DNA of 64,000 nt from Liolophura sinensis (GCF_032854445.1 NC_088305.1:13517606-13581605); one strand, 5' to 3'; shown: positions 1 to 13,272, counted from the first letter of the stretch. A program made the numbers and translations. The notes: a model not told the origin generated them from the letters alone.

Positions 1-2975
1 CGGTTTATAGCATTGCTGAACTCGTTGCAGTTAAACGCTTGTTCGCCAAACTCTCTCTTCTTATCACGTCATGAGATGTGGAAAAAAAAGATTCCCTGAC
101 TCGTATAATAAAGCCATTTGTCGTTCTACGACACCAGTGGCCAACATGTTAAGGCCACACTTAAATGGCTTTGATGTCTTTACTGGATCCATTCTTCAAG
201 ATGTCGAACACCATCAAACGTAAAGTTGAAATCTGTGTAAAGTCGCTGTTTTTTGATGAGACAAATTGCAGAGCTTAACGGATTCTAAACAAGCAGCACG
301 ACCTGGGGCGTTCCAGTTTTTTCTCAAATCTGTTCAAATAATGGCACAAATCTCGCTTGCAGAAGAATAACGAGCAAGTTATCTCACAATTGTATCGCAT
401 TGATCTCGAATTTTCCCTGTTCTCGCTCTTTTTATTCCCCTGGCCTAGATCACCATTCACTTTGTGTTATTCAGATGGGAAAGTGGCAAAGAGGGCGTGT
501 CCTTAAAAAAACACCTTCTCGCACTGTGACGTCAATAATTGGCAGTGGAATCTTGGCGCGTGTAATTTGAATGATAGAGATAATTTAAACGCTTGCGGCT
601 GTAAGAATGAAGAGGCGCCAGAGAACTCCCTAGAGTGTCTTTTGATGTCGAAATGAGCTTAAGTGATTACAGGCTGACGTCAACTTCTCACCACTTGACT
701 GATCCTTGCTCACTCCGCCCTAGAGCCATATATATACACGACTTTTAATCCCTTGAAATAAGGTCTTAAGATGAGAGGTGTGTATGGTAAATACGTTCTC
801 CAATCTGAGCTCGCCTGCTCTTACGTCAGCCCGGTGCGAGGTATAACCTCGGCCTTAAATATACGCCATTTTATACAAGAAACAATTAAAACTGGTTTAT
901 TAAGATTTCCCCAAAACATAAAGTCGAAATATAATTCAGGAATCATGACATCCGTTTCCAAAATAACCACTGCAATTACATTTTTTAAAATTATTTCAGA
1001 AAAAGTACATACCTAATGTAAATCTTTGTAAGAAGATACATAAACAGTATTACCTTCCGCTTATGCTAGTTTCTTGTCAGCTTGACTGGCTTTAGCCATG
1101 TGACATGACCATGTAATGACTTTTCGTTGATCTATGAATGTTTTTGGCGGATAATTTTGTCGTGAGTGATAAACGTAGGCCTTTGTGATCAGTCAAGACT
1201 TTGTCGCTTCATATGTCGGTGATGAATATCACATCCATATGTCGATCATTCGGATCAGAGATTGTACTCGAAGCAAACAAATTTCACGGGACGAAAATGT
1301 GGTAAGTGGTAGCCGGGTGTCTTAAGTTCGACCCCTGGAGGATTGGAGGTGCGCTAAACCAAGGGGAATGACTCAGTCCCAAACAAAACATGTATCTATT
1401 TGGATAAGATCCCAAACGACACGTTCCTATTTTCTATACGCCTTGATGAATGGAATATATCAAGGCTGGTGATCTCCCGTAGATTGTACCCGGTCGTTCG
1501 CGAAAGGTGTAAAAAAATAACACTGAATCGTATGGCTAAATCGAGCCACGAAATGCCGACCTTTGATTTCTTACTCATACATCCTTTTGTAGTGCATGTG
1601 TATCAAAGCGTGCCATGGTTATCTATGTGATTGAATGTGAAGCCCATACTCGGGCCTTCTCTTCACCCTACCCTGGTATTCTTTGTAGCCTAGTTCTTTC
1701 TGGAAGACCGTGTTATTCCCACCCCATTAGTCACAAATACATTGCTGGATACCTATGCTATACAAAAAAAAGTTCGGTATATTTCAGTTCGTTTTTCTCG
1801 AAAATATGACTGTTTAAATGGGAATGAAACAGAAATGCTGTTAATCTGTCATGATGATCATCAAAACACACCAATACCGTTCCGACATTTTGCATGACAT
1901 CATTCGCATGTGAATGTTGTGAAGGTGCATTTCGAAATTTCAGTTTGCATGCATTTGACTTAATATTAAAACACGCCTAAAACGCTCCCGTATGTCATAT
2001 TTATCAGACGGCTCCGTGTCAATGATAAACCGTCAAAGACATTACAATTAAAGACACCGAATGTTTCTAACATTTTTTGAATTGTAGTATAGACCTATGT
2101 CTTAGCTGAAAACAAATCTAAATTCTATTTTGGCAAATGTTTACACATTTCTTGTTTCTTGATGTTTAGACCATGTTAACCAATAACTTTTGCAGTTTTT
2201 TCAAACTTGTATTTTCACAGAAAATAAGTTGCTGGCAGCTTGGCCTAAACTGCAGTTTCCTGGAGATAAACATCTCCCTTCTGATTGAAAAATGTAGAGC
2301 CAGTTGCGTAGTTACCAAGGCAAAGTGTTGTGAAAAGCACAAGGTCGTCTAATGTGTTCTTTTTTTTTGAAGCCAAAGTATTGTAAAGGTGAAAATGCCA
2401 CACAAGTATATGTCAACATGATGTAAAATTACAGCTAAACGAGTGTCCGCAAATCAATGGTATAGGCCAATGCGCTAAACCTATAGCAGGCACCTATATT
2501 GTTATAATATTTTTGTACATCTACTCCGTTTGTCTTTGTAAATTTTTGACAGTGCTGTTATCTGTAGAAAAATGCTACCAGGACGTATGGAGACATATTG
2601 TCGTGCAGTATCAATAGATTTTTATCGGCGATTTTGGTCAAGTGGATTTTAGTACGCTCGCGAAAGATCCTTGCAATTGTCACATTTGGGATTGTTTCTC
2701 TCTGTAACTCTCGCAACGCATTATTGTTGGATGAAAGTTAACCCCACTCTGCAAACTACGGTGGCTTCCAATAAATTTTGGTTTCACAAAATATAAGATT
2801 GATTTATTTATTATGTTTCTAAAGCCATATGCTCAGGAATAATATATGGTTCACGTATTATGTTAATTGGTGATTCACGTTTGCATGTAATTTTTTTACT
2901 ATAAATTATGATATTCATGTCTGCTGATTTATACAGTTATTTCCGAATATGTTGCTTTAAATTTCATGTGGACAA
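1..2975. other. No recognised gene
   Basis: Apart from the candidate promoter at 527-760, I see only AT-rich unique-looking sequence with short open frames that show no conserved motif. A T-arm-like stretch (AAGTTCGACCCC, near 1326) has no matching tRNA fold around it. Confidence 0.5.
527..760 (+). promoter_or_regulatory. Candidate promoter: two CREs, a GC-box-like motif and a TATA-like box
   Basis: TGACGTCA occurs at 527-534 and again at 675-682. CTCCGCCC follows near 712-719, then CATATATATAC at about 727-737. Spacing and order (CRE, CRE, GC box, TATA) resemble a compact inducible promoter reading to the right. An ATG at 771 lies just downstream and is soon followed by a donor-like TATGGTAAAT. 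No conserved coding exon is recognised nearby, so any transcript would be unidentified. Confidence 0.35.
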
Positions 2976-3198
2976 AGACCAGAAGCTTCTCACCAAGACG
3001 ATCGATGTGAGTTCAAGTCCAGCCCATGCTGACTTTTTCTCCGGAGAGTGGGGAGGCCTGTACGTGCGTGGAGAGGTCTGTCCGCAACCTGCGGATCGTC
3101 GAGGGTTTCCTCCAACCATAATTCTAGCCACCATCGTTTAACTTAAATATTTGGGAATACGCCGTAAAGCTCCAGTCAAATAAATAAATAAATAAACA
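2976..3198 (+). repeat. V-SINE copy, 5' truncated and diverged
   Basis: Starts inside the tRNA-like head (GAGTTCAAGTCCAGC, B-box) and runs through a degraded core to CAGTCAAATAAATAAATA. It is the most diverged of the recognisable copies, so probably an old insertion. Confidence 0.75.
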
Positions 3199-3352
3199 AA
3201 CATATAGTATGTGGATAATGAAACAGCCCATTACCATATGACGTTTATTGCGCACAATATTTCCAGTAATGTCAGACAGCATTCGTTTACCACAATAAGT
3301 ACATGAAAGACAACGCAATAAGTAACTGCTCATGTTTCGTACGCTGTACATG

Positions 3353-3601
3353 CATTTATTTATTTTGATTGGTGTTTTCCCCCGTACTCAAAAATATTTC
3401 ACTTATACGACGGCGGCCAGCATTATGGTAAGCGGAAACCGGAAAGAACCCACGCACATCCGCAGGTTTCTGCCTGCGTGCGGCTGGAAAGGAAGCCGGC
3501 ATGAGCTTGACTTGAACTCACAGCGACCGCATTGGTGAGAGGATCCTGGGTTCTTGCGCTGCGCTAGCGCGCTAACTAACTGAGCCACGGAGGCCCCCTA
3601 C
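3353..3601 (-). repeat. V-SINE copy, near full length
   Basis: Read on the minus strand: GGGGGCCTCCGTGGCTCAGT with A-box, B-box GAGTTCAAGTC, V-like core and a tail ending AAATAAATAAATG. This copy retains the whole tRNA-like head. Confidence 0.85.
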
Positions 3602-6600
3602 ATGCATTAATGACACTTCGCACCATGTGCTGTGTGCTTAATTCATCTAACATGTTAACCATACAATTGTTTACCAGTGAAGAAACACACTGAACATCTC
3701 GTTACAACAGATAGCACTGTACGACTAGGTGAAATCCCATAAGACATAAGCTGCTTTATTATAAGCTCTCAAGTAAGATATGAAGGGTAACAGGCTTACC
3801 TAAGCCGTTATGCGCTTCTTCCGCGACACAAATTACCATTGTCCATTGATACACGGTAACACAGTTGTGACTGGTGTATGCGTGGGTGGCTTATTTAGAG
3901 GTGGCAATTTTTAGCTTCCTGTATCAACGTATGGAGAATATTCTTACTCCTCCATTAGTATTTCAAACAGAATATCAAAAGACATTTGCCATAAATCCCG
4001 AACACTACCCACCGAGACAGGAAGCATTTCCAAACCTAATTTCACATTCCTGCCAGATGTTTTTTTTTCTTTTTTTTGCCATGTTTTCTTTCTTTTTCAC
4101 GCTACCTCCATTACAAGTACTCCACTCGCGTGCTTGCTGATCGTCAAGGGTTGCCATATTTGTTTTGAGCATGGCAGTGACGTTAATCAATAGCTCTCAA
4201 TAGTGCACTTCAACCAGGCGCATTCTGGATTCGAACGTCCGTCCTTGAAATATTCAATCCTGAAAGATCAGCTAATGGAATTTATGCACGCATGTATCCT
4301 GTTCATGTCCACATCAATCCATGTCACGGGTTATTGCTATATTGAAGCTTCCATGTCAAGGAGATATTATCAATCGCCTCCGCTCAAAATTTGTTTTTGA
4401 ATATTGCGAGAATATTCAAAGCATTTAGGCACATTGGTTGAGTGATTTATTGATTGGTTCATTGATCAGTCCAGATCTAAATAAAAAAAATTTTAACGGT
4501 TTCCATATATCTTATTTAATACTTCACAGCGATAAATATTTTCAAGAGATCAAAACTCTACCCCACATTGATAAATATTTTCAAGAGATCAAAACGTCAC
4601 CGTTTCCACAACGACACATTAATATCAACATTCCGTCAAACAGTTTCTGCGTAGACATTTTACGTTACAGGTGACAGTTAACGTGGAATATACCATACAA
4701 GACAATAGCATAGAGGGTATAACCAGAGAGGCGACCGACAGTGTGATATTTGCCAAATAAACCGCGTAGAGCACCTGTCAAAAAAATTACCAAATATTTG
4801 AGTCTCACCGAAACCCAACGTAAATGTATCAAATGTTATTAATGAATAATTTTATCAAGCTTTATGTGGTTCGTGCTTGAAAATTCGTACTTTCCATAAA
4901 TATGCGTGGAAATTATTTGCAAATTTATAATGTTCTTGTGAAAACAATATGAGTTTTTCGAGAAAGATTAACTTGAGGGATACGCTATGTAGGAAATATA
5001 CATAAATATGTACATGAACTGCTGGTAGCTAAATTTTAGGTATGTTTTTGGAGTTGAATTCCAAATTTGCAACAGTAGTGTGTCTATGACAGAATACAGA
5101 TGGCCGCACAAAGATTTCCACCGTATCAACAGAATCACGCTAAATTTAGTGTTTAGTTCGTGGATTAGTGTATACAAAGTGAACAGGTCTTGATGATGTT
5201 TATTTAGTGTTTCATCCGTAGCTAACGTTTGCTTCTCGCGCACGTGTACAAAACCGCGCGAGTTAATTTTACCTGTTTTCATATTGACTTAAGGTCGTCC
5301 GAGCGACATCGTTTACACAGCAGTGTTATTTTAGTCCCCGACTTAGAGCTATGGCGTTGAGACCATGTTATACAGTGGTGGTATACAGGGAAAAGGTCGT
5401 AGATCTCACGTCAACTCACGGAGGAAAACATTCCAGGTTCTAATAATAACACACGTAATAACATAGTTACTATCATCTAACAATACATTTACAACTAAAA
5501 TATCTTCAACGTTTAAAGAAAGCTTCAGAACGAAATTAGATGCATTCAGATATTTCAATTTCAAAGTGCATTTTGTGGACAATATTGATAGTTTGGGGGC
5601 CTATGATGTCATATGGTTCGTGTCCTAATCATGTATCATCGCTCTCATGATAGTTATTTTATCAGATTTAGTGCATGTTACATGAAGGAATCCATACGAA
5701 TTTGTCGACCAAATGATAACACCGATGATTAACAATAAAAGTATGGCCCGTAAAGCCCACCGTAGACTTCAATCAGTTAAATGCAGTCTATTCTGTTCAA
5801 GAATGATTTTACAAACAGGTGAAGGTATATTTAGATAAAATATTTAGTGTTGTGTCTGATGATTTTGACTTTATTTTTGGTAAACTTTTCTTTAAAGGAG
5901 GCTATACAGGGGATTTTTTTTTGCAAAGAAATCAATCAGTGAAAACAAAATCAGATTTTTACGATTATTTTAGAGTAGACCAAATAATTACATTACACAA
6001 AATCAACCAATATGTGTCGCGTTTTCATCTTTGCACTATGAATAGTAGTGGTAGGAGTCTGATATTTACAAAATGGTAATAATTTACGCTGTTAAATACA
6101 GAAAATTTGATTTGATTAGTGAATATGGAGTTCTTGCCAAAAAATCTGCGGTGTAGCCTCTTTAAGAATTGTTATTTTGTGGGCTTCCATAACGACATTC
6201 CAGATGTCGGTAAGGTGCTTTATCCGTAAATAACTGTATGAGTGGGTGGAAACTTCGTTATGATGCCGTAAACCGTTACTGACAGGGTAGCAATGTTGTA
6301 TACACCGATACACACGTGGCAAACACCGGTACAATATGAAACAATGGAATACCTCCAAGGAAAACTGATTAGAGGTACATCAAAGATCAAGAGCATTCCG
6401 GATGTATCTGAATCAATGAATGAATGGAAATGATATGTTTACGTCCAACTTAATTGTCTGGCTAACATATTTAAGGATGCTTAGCTTATAAATATATCCA
6501 TACGTTTATTCGATGGTTAAAAATAGTCAAGCGGCAGGCCAACTGAATACCCACAGGTACATAGGCACAGCGGGTAAAAGCGTAATATCAAAGTCCGCAT

Positions 6601-7890
6601 TTTCCATGTGTACGATATAGAGAAATCTTTTAAAACCAACAACATAGCCAACTAGTAACACGGTCATGTGAAACGCCAGCCAAACCCAAAGTGAGTCAAA
6701 GAAGCTTGGCAGTATAATTAAAGACGTACTGCACAGAGAGTAAGACAAGAGAAGCAGCGCCAGTGTGATAGCTGGCAAATGGTCACATGTAACGGGTGAA
6801 ATATGGTCTCTTGTCAGTTTACCTCAGTCAGGGTTTTAATCCAGCTCCCCTAGCCCCAAGGCTTAAAAGCAAAATTAGGTAAAAATAAATGCAGTGTTAA
6901 CTGCAATTTATTAGACGTCGCTGGTCTAGAAATACTCAAAATGCTGTGCTGTCATCACATTTAACATACAATCACATTAAAACAATGCAAAAGGACCAGG
7001 CCTCGAGGATGCTCAGTGCCCCCAGCAAAATCCACCAAAGAATACAAATTAGGATAAAACCGTACTGATCTTTTCAAGATTTCCAATGGTGTTTTTACAC
7101 AACACTTAAGCATATTCCACTAACGTGACGACGGTCCAGTTAATGGGTAGAGGGTAATCCCAGGGGAAACCTGAAGAAACCATAGCACATCCCCAGGTAT
7201 ACTGGACACACCTCTTGACTTCAAGCCACATGCCATCTCAATAACCAGTCAGTTGTTAGTTGTCGGGTTTGTTTTACAAGGCCATATTGGGCTAATGTCC
7301 AAAACTTTTAACTTTCTTTACAAAAAAAATATTTGAAACTGAATTTGGATGCCGTTACACTTAACTGAAATCTTGCTAAATAAAATCAGCAGTCTGATAT
7401 TATTTTGGAGTACAATGTTGGGCTGAAGCCCGAAATCGCTTCGTGAAACGGGCCCCGGAATGAACGGAGGCTTCTGCTTTTAACAGCTTACATTGGGCTT
7501 AGACGCCATTATATAACATTCACTGCTGGTATTTTCAAACCTGTCATTTTCCCAACTATCTCCAAGGTTAGCTGCAATGCCTTTAAGGCAAAGAAACATA
7601 TATTTTTTCTGTTTATCTCCTTTTTTAGATGAAATCCACCACGTGAGGGGGGGGGGGCAAGGTAAAACTTGAGCCGGAACAAACTTATACTGTGCCAGTA
7701 CTGTAAACTTGGCAATCTTAACTGTAACTTCAATGACATTGTGCTTTGCAGGCAGAAATGTCACAACGGCCAGAAATGCCACAAAGTAGACTTTATAGAG
7801 GAATCCAACCCTGTTGGCAATGTCGGCCAAAAACGTCACAAGACTGAAATGCTTTTAATTTAATGCTGTTGGTGTGAGCCGCATTCATTA
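3602..7890. other. No recognised gene
   Basis: AT-rich sequence. A 32-bp tandem doublet of GATAAATATTTTCAAGAGAT lies near 4530-4595. A relic of the gggccC-type end (CGGGCCCCGG, 7448-7457, with ATCGCTTCGTGAAAC) may belong to a dispersed short element. A 12-base G run lies near 7648. No exon-like conserved motif was seen. Confidence 0.45.
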
Positions 7891-7974
7891 CTCACTTTGC
7901 CAGCTTTTTGGCCGAAGAAACTCCCGTTAAAACAGCAGTATACCCATCCTACTGCCTTCATCCGTTTGTCCTTC

Positions 7975-8335
7975 CACTTGATCAGCCGATATATCGGCAG
8001 ACTGATCGATCGTTCTACCCTTCTCTTTACCGACTGACTGAACAAGCTAACTGTCCCAACGACCCACCGAGTGCTGGTCTATCAGGCAACCTATCGGCTG
8101 ACCAACAAACGGACTGACCGACCAACTGTCCATCCAACTGATCGACCAACCGTCCATCCAACTGACCGAATAACCGTCCATCTAACTGCTCGATCAACTG
8201 ACTGACGAACTAGTCGAACGACCGACCGAACGACCGACCGAATGACCGACCGACCGACCGACCGACGGACAACCGGACGGACCGACGGACAACCGAACGG
8301 ACCGACGGACCGACGAAACAACCGATGGAACGACA
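7975..8335. repeat. Degenerate CGAC/CCAACTGA tandem array
   Basis: Tetranucleotide-based repeats of the ACCG/CGAC type, with interspersed ACTGTCCATCCAACTG units. Frames through it encode artificial Arg/Ser/Val-rich repeats with no domain. Confidence 0.85.
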
Positions 8336-8484
8336 GGCAGAGATGCTGTTTTCAGTTGTGTGCCTGACGACGACTTCTACATTTTCGGTTGTCTGTTTCT
8401 TGATAATGTTAAAATTTTCGCTTTATTTACTCTTCAGCCTGTTAGGGTTGTTAAAGATAAGCTGCGTGCATATTGTTTTGGCCT

Positions 8485-8645
8485 CTGCGTCTGTCTGTCA
8501 GTCTGACTGCCTGTGTCTCTATCAGTCTGTCTGTCAGTCTGTCTGCCTGTGTCTCCGTCAGCCTGTCTGCCAGTCTGCCTGCCTTGTCTCTGTCAGCCTG
8601 TCTGCCTGTGTCTCTGTCAGTCTGTCTGCCTGTCTGTATCTTTGT
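8485..8645. repeat. GTCT/GCCT tandem array
   Basis: Repeats of GTCAGTCTGTCTGCCTGTGTCTCT-type units. They give open frames in several phases (Cys/Leu/Ser/Val-rich), which is why a 143-codon frame spans the area. Low complexity, not a gene. Confidence 0.85.
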
Positions 8646-9532
8646 CACGGCTATATGGCTGAAGTTATCAAAAGGCAATTCATTGCGTTTTGCAGAGATT
8701 ATCATCGCGACTCATACGTTTGCCTTTCGCCTTTTTCAAATATAAAATTACATTAATTCGCATACTGATCAGCTAAATTGTTGCTAAACTGCTGTAAGCC
8801 TCATATCTCCGAACCTATACTGAAAGGAAATACAATAAGTTTTGCTGAGTTGATCGACCAAATATATGTAAGGCAGTGCTACTCCCACTTTTACCAAGAA
8901 GAATCAGAAATGGTAACAAAGATATTGTGATCATAATGTCTATCCTGTACGTTCTCTCCAGTTGTGAGGCGAGAATGCGCGTTAGACGTCCTTCTTGAAA
9001 GACTCGCTGTCGCAATTGATCTTTCTGTGGTTTCTCTGCTGGATGTCACAATATTGAAAATGATTCGTGGTGATTTATGAATTCTGTCAAAACATTAACA
9101 CGTTACAATACAAAGGTCCAGTAATGAAGTTCGACAGCGCGCGAATTTAATATAGAACTCTAAAGAATCCATTTATTAAGATACATGAAACATGAATGGC
9201 TCATCATGTAATCAAAGGACTGAGTTTGCTCTGTCCGCCCACGTTTGCCATAAAAGTCATCTATCTACATCACCTGGACACAAAGAGAACGAGCATGTAG
9301 TCTATTTAAAGCAAACTACATAAATGCTAATTGAAACCGATCTATTTTATTGAATGAATGGATCTGTTTACCTCACAGCAGCCTACTTGTGTCTGAGCCG
9401 GAACTATGACTGGAGCACCTGCACAGTGTCACTTCGGAGGCAGTATTAAGTTTTGTGGGACGGTTTCCTGTGGGACCGTCAGACGAGTATGGAAGGCGAA
9501 CACAATACATTTCCCAAGCGAATGAAAGAACC

Positions 9533-9950
9533 AAATTCCATCTCCTAAACCGAATACCATCTCCCAACCCAAATACCATCTCCCAAATCGCATTAAAAAC
9601 ATCCTCAAACCAAATACCATCTCCACAACCAAATACCATCTATCAAATCCAATAAATAAAAATCCTCAAGCCAAATACCATCTATAAAACCAAATACCAT
9701 CTCCCAAACCGAATGGATAAACATCCTGAAACCAAATAACATCTCCAAAACCTAATACCATCTCCCAAATTTAAGAGAATCTCTCAAGCCAAATGCAATA
9801 TCTCAAACACTACAAGCCACCACCTCACCCCACACTCCAATACCATCTCCCAGACCAAATACCATCTATAAAACCAAATAGGATCTATAAAACCAAATAC
9901 CATCTGCCAAACCGAATCAGCATCCCCATACAAGCATCTCTCCTGAACTA
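9533..9950. repeat. Left arm: tandem array of CCAAATACCATCTCCCAAAC
   Basis: About twenty imperfect units of roughly 20 bp. The reverse complement of the unit resembles sequence in the array at 10395-10695, so the two form an imperfect inverted pair. Confidence 0.85.
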
Positions 9951-10068
9951 AGCATCTCTCGAAAATACCAAGCATTTATCACAGAAACAGGGCGCTTCGG
10001 ATGAGGAGCGATTACATAACGATTTCTGGTGGGTATATTCAACAACGGGTCTGGTGGTCTTGACTCAG

Positions 10069-10167
10069 GAGAGTCGCCTTAACTGAGTGAGTGAGTGAGT
10101 GCTTGGGGTTTAACGTCGCACTCAACAATTTTTCAGTCATATTACGACGAGAGTCGCCTTAACTGAG
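10069..10167 (-). repeat. Short SINE tail insertion with 19-bp target-site duplication
   Basis: The 19-bp sequence GAGAGTCGCCTTAACTGAG occurs at 10069-10087 and again at 10149-10167. Between them lies only the 3' end of the second SINE family (TGCTTGGGGTTTAACGTCGC), with a GAGT tetranucleotide tail at its left end. A severely 5'-truncated, recent retroposition. Confidence 0.9.
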
Positions 10168-10394
10168 CAAAGTAGTCTTAATACTGCTCATACTAAAAAA
10201 TAGGTACCTGATGTAAAGAGAATTTAGAACACGGCCTATCGGACGAAGAAGTTCTGCTAATAATAGTCAAGCATAACGTACCCAGTAAATAGCCGGGACA
10301 CGGGGACACGTAGAATTACATCGCCTGTCTCAGTTGCGAAAATCACCAGTTTCTCTGTTCCGATCGAAAAGTTACATATTTCACTTCGCTTTCT

Positions 10395-10695
10395 TCGGGA
10401 AATGTTTATTCCGTTTGGGAGATGTTTGTTAGGGAGACCGGTTTGGGATATGCCTGTTTTGTTTTAGGAAATCCACACCCTGTTTTGGAGACGTTTATCC
10501 CGCTCTTGAGGTACCTGTTTTGTTTTTAGAGATCCACATCCTGTTTTGGAGATGTTTATTCGGCTTGTGAGATACCTGTTTTGTTTTGAGAGCTCCACAT
10601 CCTGTTTCCAAGACGTTTATTCGGTTTGAGGATGCCTGTATTGTTTTGGGAGATCCACACCTTGTTTCGGAGACGTTTATTTGGTTTAGTAGATG
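10395..10695. repeat. Right arm: array of TTTGGGAGATG / TCCACATCCTGTTTTGGAGA units
   Basis: Units of about 60 bp containing GTTTTGGAGATGTTTATTCGG and GATCCACACCCTGTTTTGGA. The GTTTGGGAGATG core is the reverse complement of CATCTCCCAAAC in the left array. Confidence 0.8.
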
Positions 10696-12058
10696 ATAAT
10701 GTAGATGAGATGTATTTTGGCGGTGTTCGCCTTCCATAGGCTAGCGTTTTAACAGCGCCATATCGAGATCACCGATCCAGGGGAGGCAATCAAATCAATA
10801 CCTGTTAACTTCGCGTTGGCAATACGGAAAACAATATTGTCCTCCGGAAAGCCTAGTTCGGTCACATTTGAAATTCAACCGGTTATGCAGACTGTCCCAC
10901 GCAATGACATACATTGGCCCCTCATTGTGGTGTATAGTCCACAAATATTGCCTATTTTACATACTTAGGCCCCTGTGGACTTTTCCAGAAAACCGAATCT
11001 CCTTCCAGTGAACAAGCTTAAAGCCTACACGTGGAAGACAGAGTAACGGTTACAAAGCACGCAAAAGTGAACTTAGCTTTCGTTAGAGTTGACTGCAATA
11101 ATTAAGTTGACAAATGGTGTTTCTTCTTTCTGTCGCCTTATAATGTAACCCATTTTTGCCTTTCTCTCCAAACCACGCCAAAATCTTAATTTTCACGAAG
11201 GCTTCACCCCCTGTTCTGAAGAACCCGTGTTAACTTAAGCGTAATTCAATACAAACAATCGATTTATACTTTCTTAGGGAAAAGTTACGCGAATTTTAAC
11301 CTTTTGTATAAAAAAAACGTTATTCAGTTTGGCTCAGCAAGCACGCAAAGTCCTGAAGTAGCTCTATCGATTTCCAGCCTTATCAATCGCCCGGAACGTG
11401 ACCTTTAGGCGCGTCCGTCCGATGGGCTGTCGCGATGGTGAAGTAAGGTACAACTATCACGAATTCAATGAGATATTTGCATAACGGATTGACACCACGC
11501 AATAATGCTGTGAATGAGTTATTAAGTGTAAAGTGGTAATTAATTACATCAGCAGTGACATCAGCGAAACAATTGCCGATGACGAAGGCATTGAAAATGC
11601 TATACAGTGTCGTTTGGTACACATCTGAGTGGATTACGAAGCAGAACAAAAACAACGGCCATCAAGTATGTAAATACAGACCCCGTGACAGCGGTCATTT
11701 ATTCTACTGGCGGATATCAAATAATAAGAGGTAAAATTTATACATTTTGACACATGGCACTCCCAAAGACACCTTGAATTAGCTCAACTTTCAATAACAA
11801 CCATTCTACAACTCAGGTACACACGTAATTCACAACATTCGAAAAGGGCGGGTCAAAAGTTCACGAGTAAACCTTATAATATTACCCCCAATCGAAGGTC
11901 AGCGTCAGTTGGAAAACGTTCTATTAATAGACTGACATGACTGCGTCGGCCATTCCAAATTATAACTCAACGAACGTGCTAGAAACGTAACAAGGTGAAT
12001 CTTGAGCAAGATTTTTATTATCAATTCCCCCAACGTTCATTCTGATAATCATACGGCA
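10696..12058. other. No recognised gene
   Basis: Mostly unique-looking sequence. No conserved coding motif was seen on either strand; the 90-codon minus frame at 11383-11655 has no recognisable domain. Confidence 0.4.
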
Positions 12059-12767
12059 TATGATAGATGTATATATCGGATACTCAAATATATCTGTATA
12101 TACATGATACTCAGATATATCTGTATATACATGATACTCAAATATATCTGTATATACATGATACTCAAATATATCTGTATATACATGATACTCAAATATA
12201 CATGATACTCAAATATATCTGTATATACATGATACTCAGATGTATCTGTATATACATGATACTCAGATATATCTGTATATACATGATACTCAAATATATC
12301 TGTATATACATGATACTCAGATATATCTGAATATACATGATACTCAAATATATCTGTATATACATGATACTCAGATGTATCTGTATATACATGATACTCA
12401 GATATATCTGTATATACATGATACTCAAATATATCTGTATATACATGATACTCAAATATATCTGTATATACATGATACTCAAATATATCTGTATATACAT
12501 GATACTCAAATATATCTGTATATACATGATACTCAGATGTATCTGTATATACATGATACTCAAATATATCTGTATATACATGATACTCAAATATATCTGT
12601 ATATACATGATACTCAAATATATCTGTATATACATGATACTCAGATGTATCTGTATATACATGATACTCAGATATATCTGTATATACATCATACTCAAAT
12701 ATATCTGTATATACATCATACTCAAATATATCTGTATATACATCATACTCAAATATATCTGTAATAT
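12059..12767. repeat. 27-bp minisatellite, about 26 units
   Basis: The unit is ATACTCAAATATATCTGTAT plus ATACATG. Unit variants are CAAATATAT, CAGATATAT, CAGATGTAT, one 17-bp deleted unit near 12188-12204, and CATC endings in the last three. The 27-bp period equals nine codons, so frames of 256, 186, 174 and 149 codons run through it on both strands without being genes. Confidence 0.97.
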
Positions 12768-12946
12768 TCTGAATTTTAAATGTTGACGAAAATCTTGGCA
12801 CCAACCACAACTGTCTCACATACTTGAAAGTTCCGTGATTCCCCTCTGATTAGTTTTCAAAAATGTATGGTCAGCAAATTCTGGAAAACGTGATCCAAGG
12901 ATCCGACTTACAGGCTTAAATCGATGTGTCAAACCAAAACAAAGTA

Positions 12947-13130
12947 CAAAATTTAGCCGAAATTCTGTTATCTGGGTGATGCTAGAAAGCTTTCTGTTAA
13001 TGGAGCAGATAACATTCTGGTGAATGTAGCACATCTGTTCTATAAAATGAAAAAAGATTGTATTAAACGCAAAGGATACTATGTTGAATATAACACCGTG
13101 TAATGTTATAATAACAGAAAGCATTCTTGT
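12947..13130. repeat. MITE-like element, related to the element at 56433-56938
   Basis: AATTCTGTTATCTGGGTGAT and GCTAGAAAGC at the left, and ATGTTATAATAACAGAAAGC at the right, match the left and right ends of the inverted-repeat element near 56.4-56.9 kb. The middle differs. Confidence 0.6.
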
Positions 13131-13272
13131 ATAAATCAGTCAAAATTCATAAAAAAAATATTAAATATAGTCAGACTATGTTATACAACATATTTAAAAT
13201 GTAACTATTTAAAATGTAACATTTTAGGGGGACATGATCCAATCGAGAACACAGTTACAGTTAAATGTAAAG

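Noticed and set aside
3540-3600. Stand-alone tRNA gene suggested by A-box and B-box motifs
   Set aside because: The same head recurs in more than ten places with a SINE body and tail; no acceptor stem pairing.
8325-8756. 143-codon frame with a hydrophobic start
   Set aside because: Its second half is the GTCT array; no homologous domain, and an overlapping frame is equally open.
12049-12819. 256-codon minus-strand frame rich in EYHVYTDIF repeats
   Set aside because: Produced by the 27-bp minisatellite, open in several frames and both strands; no unique sequence with a domain.
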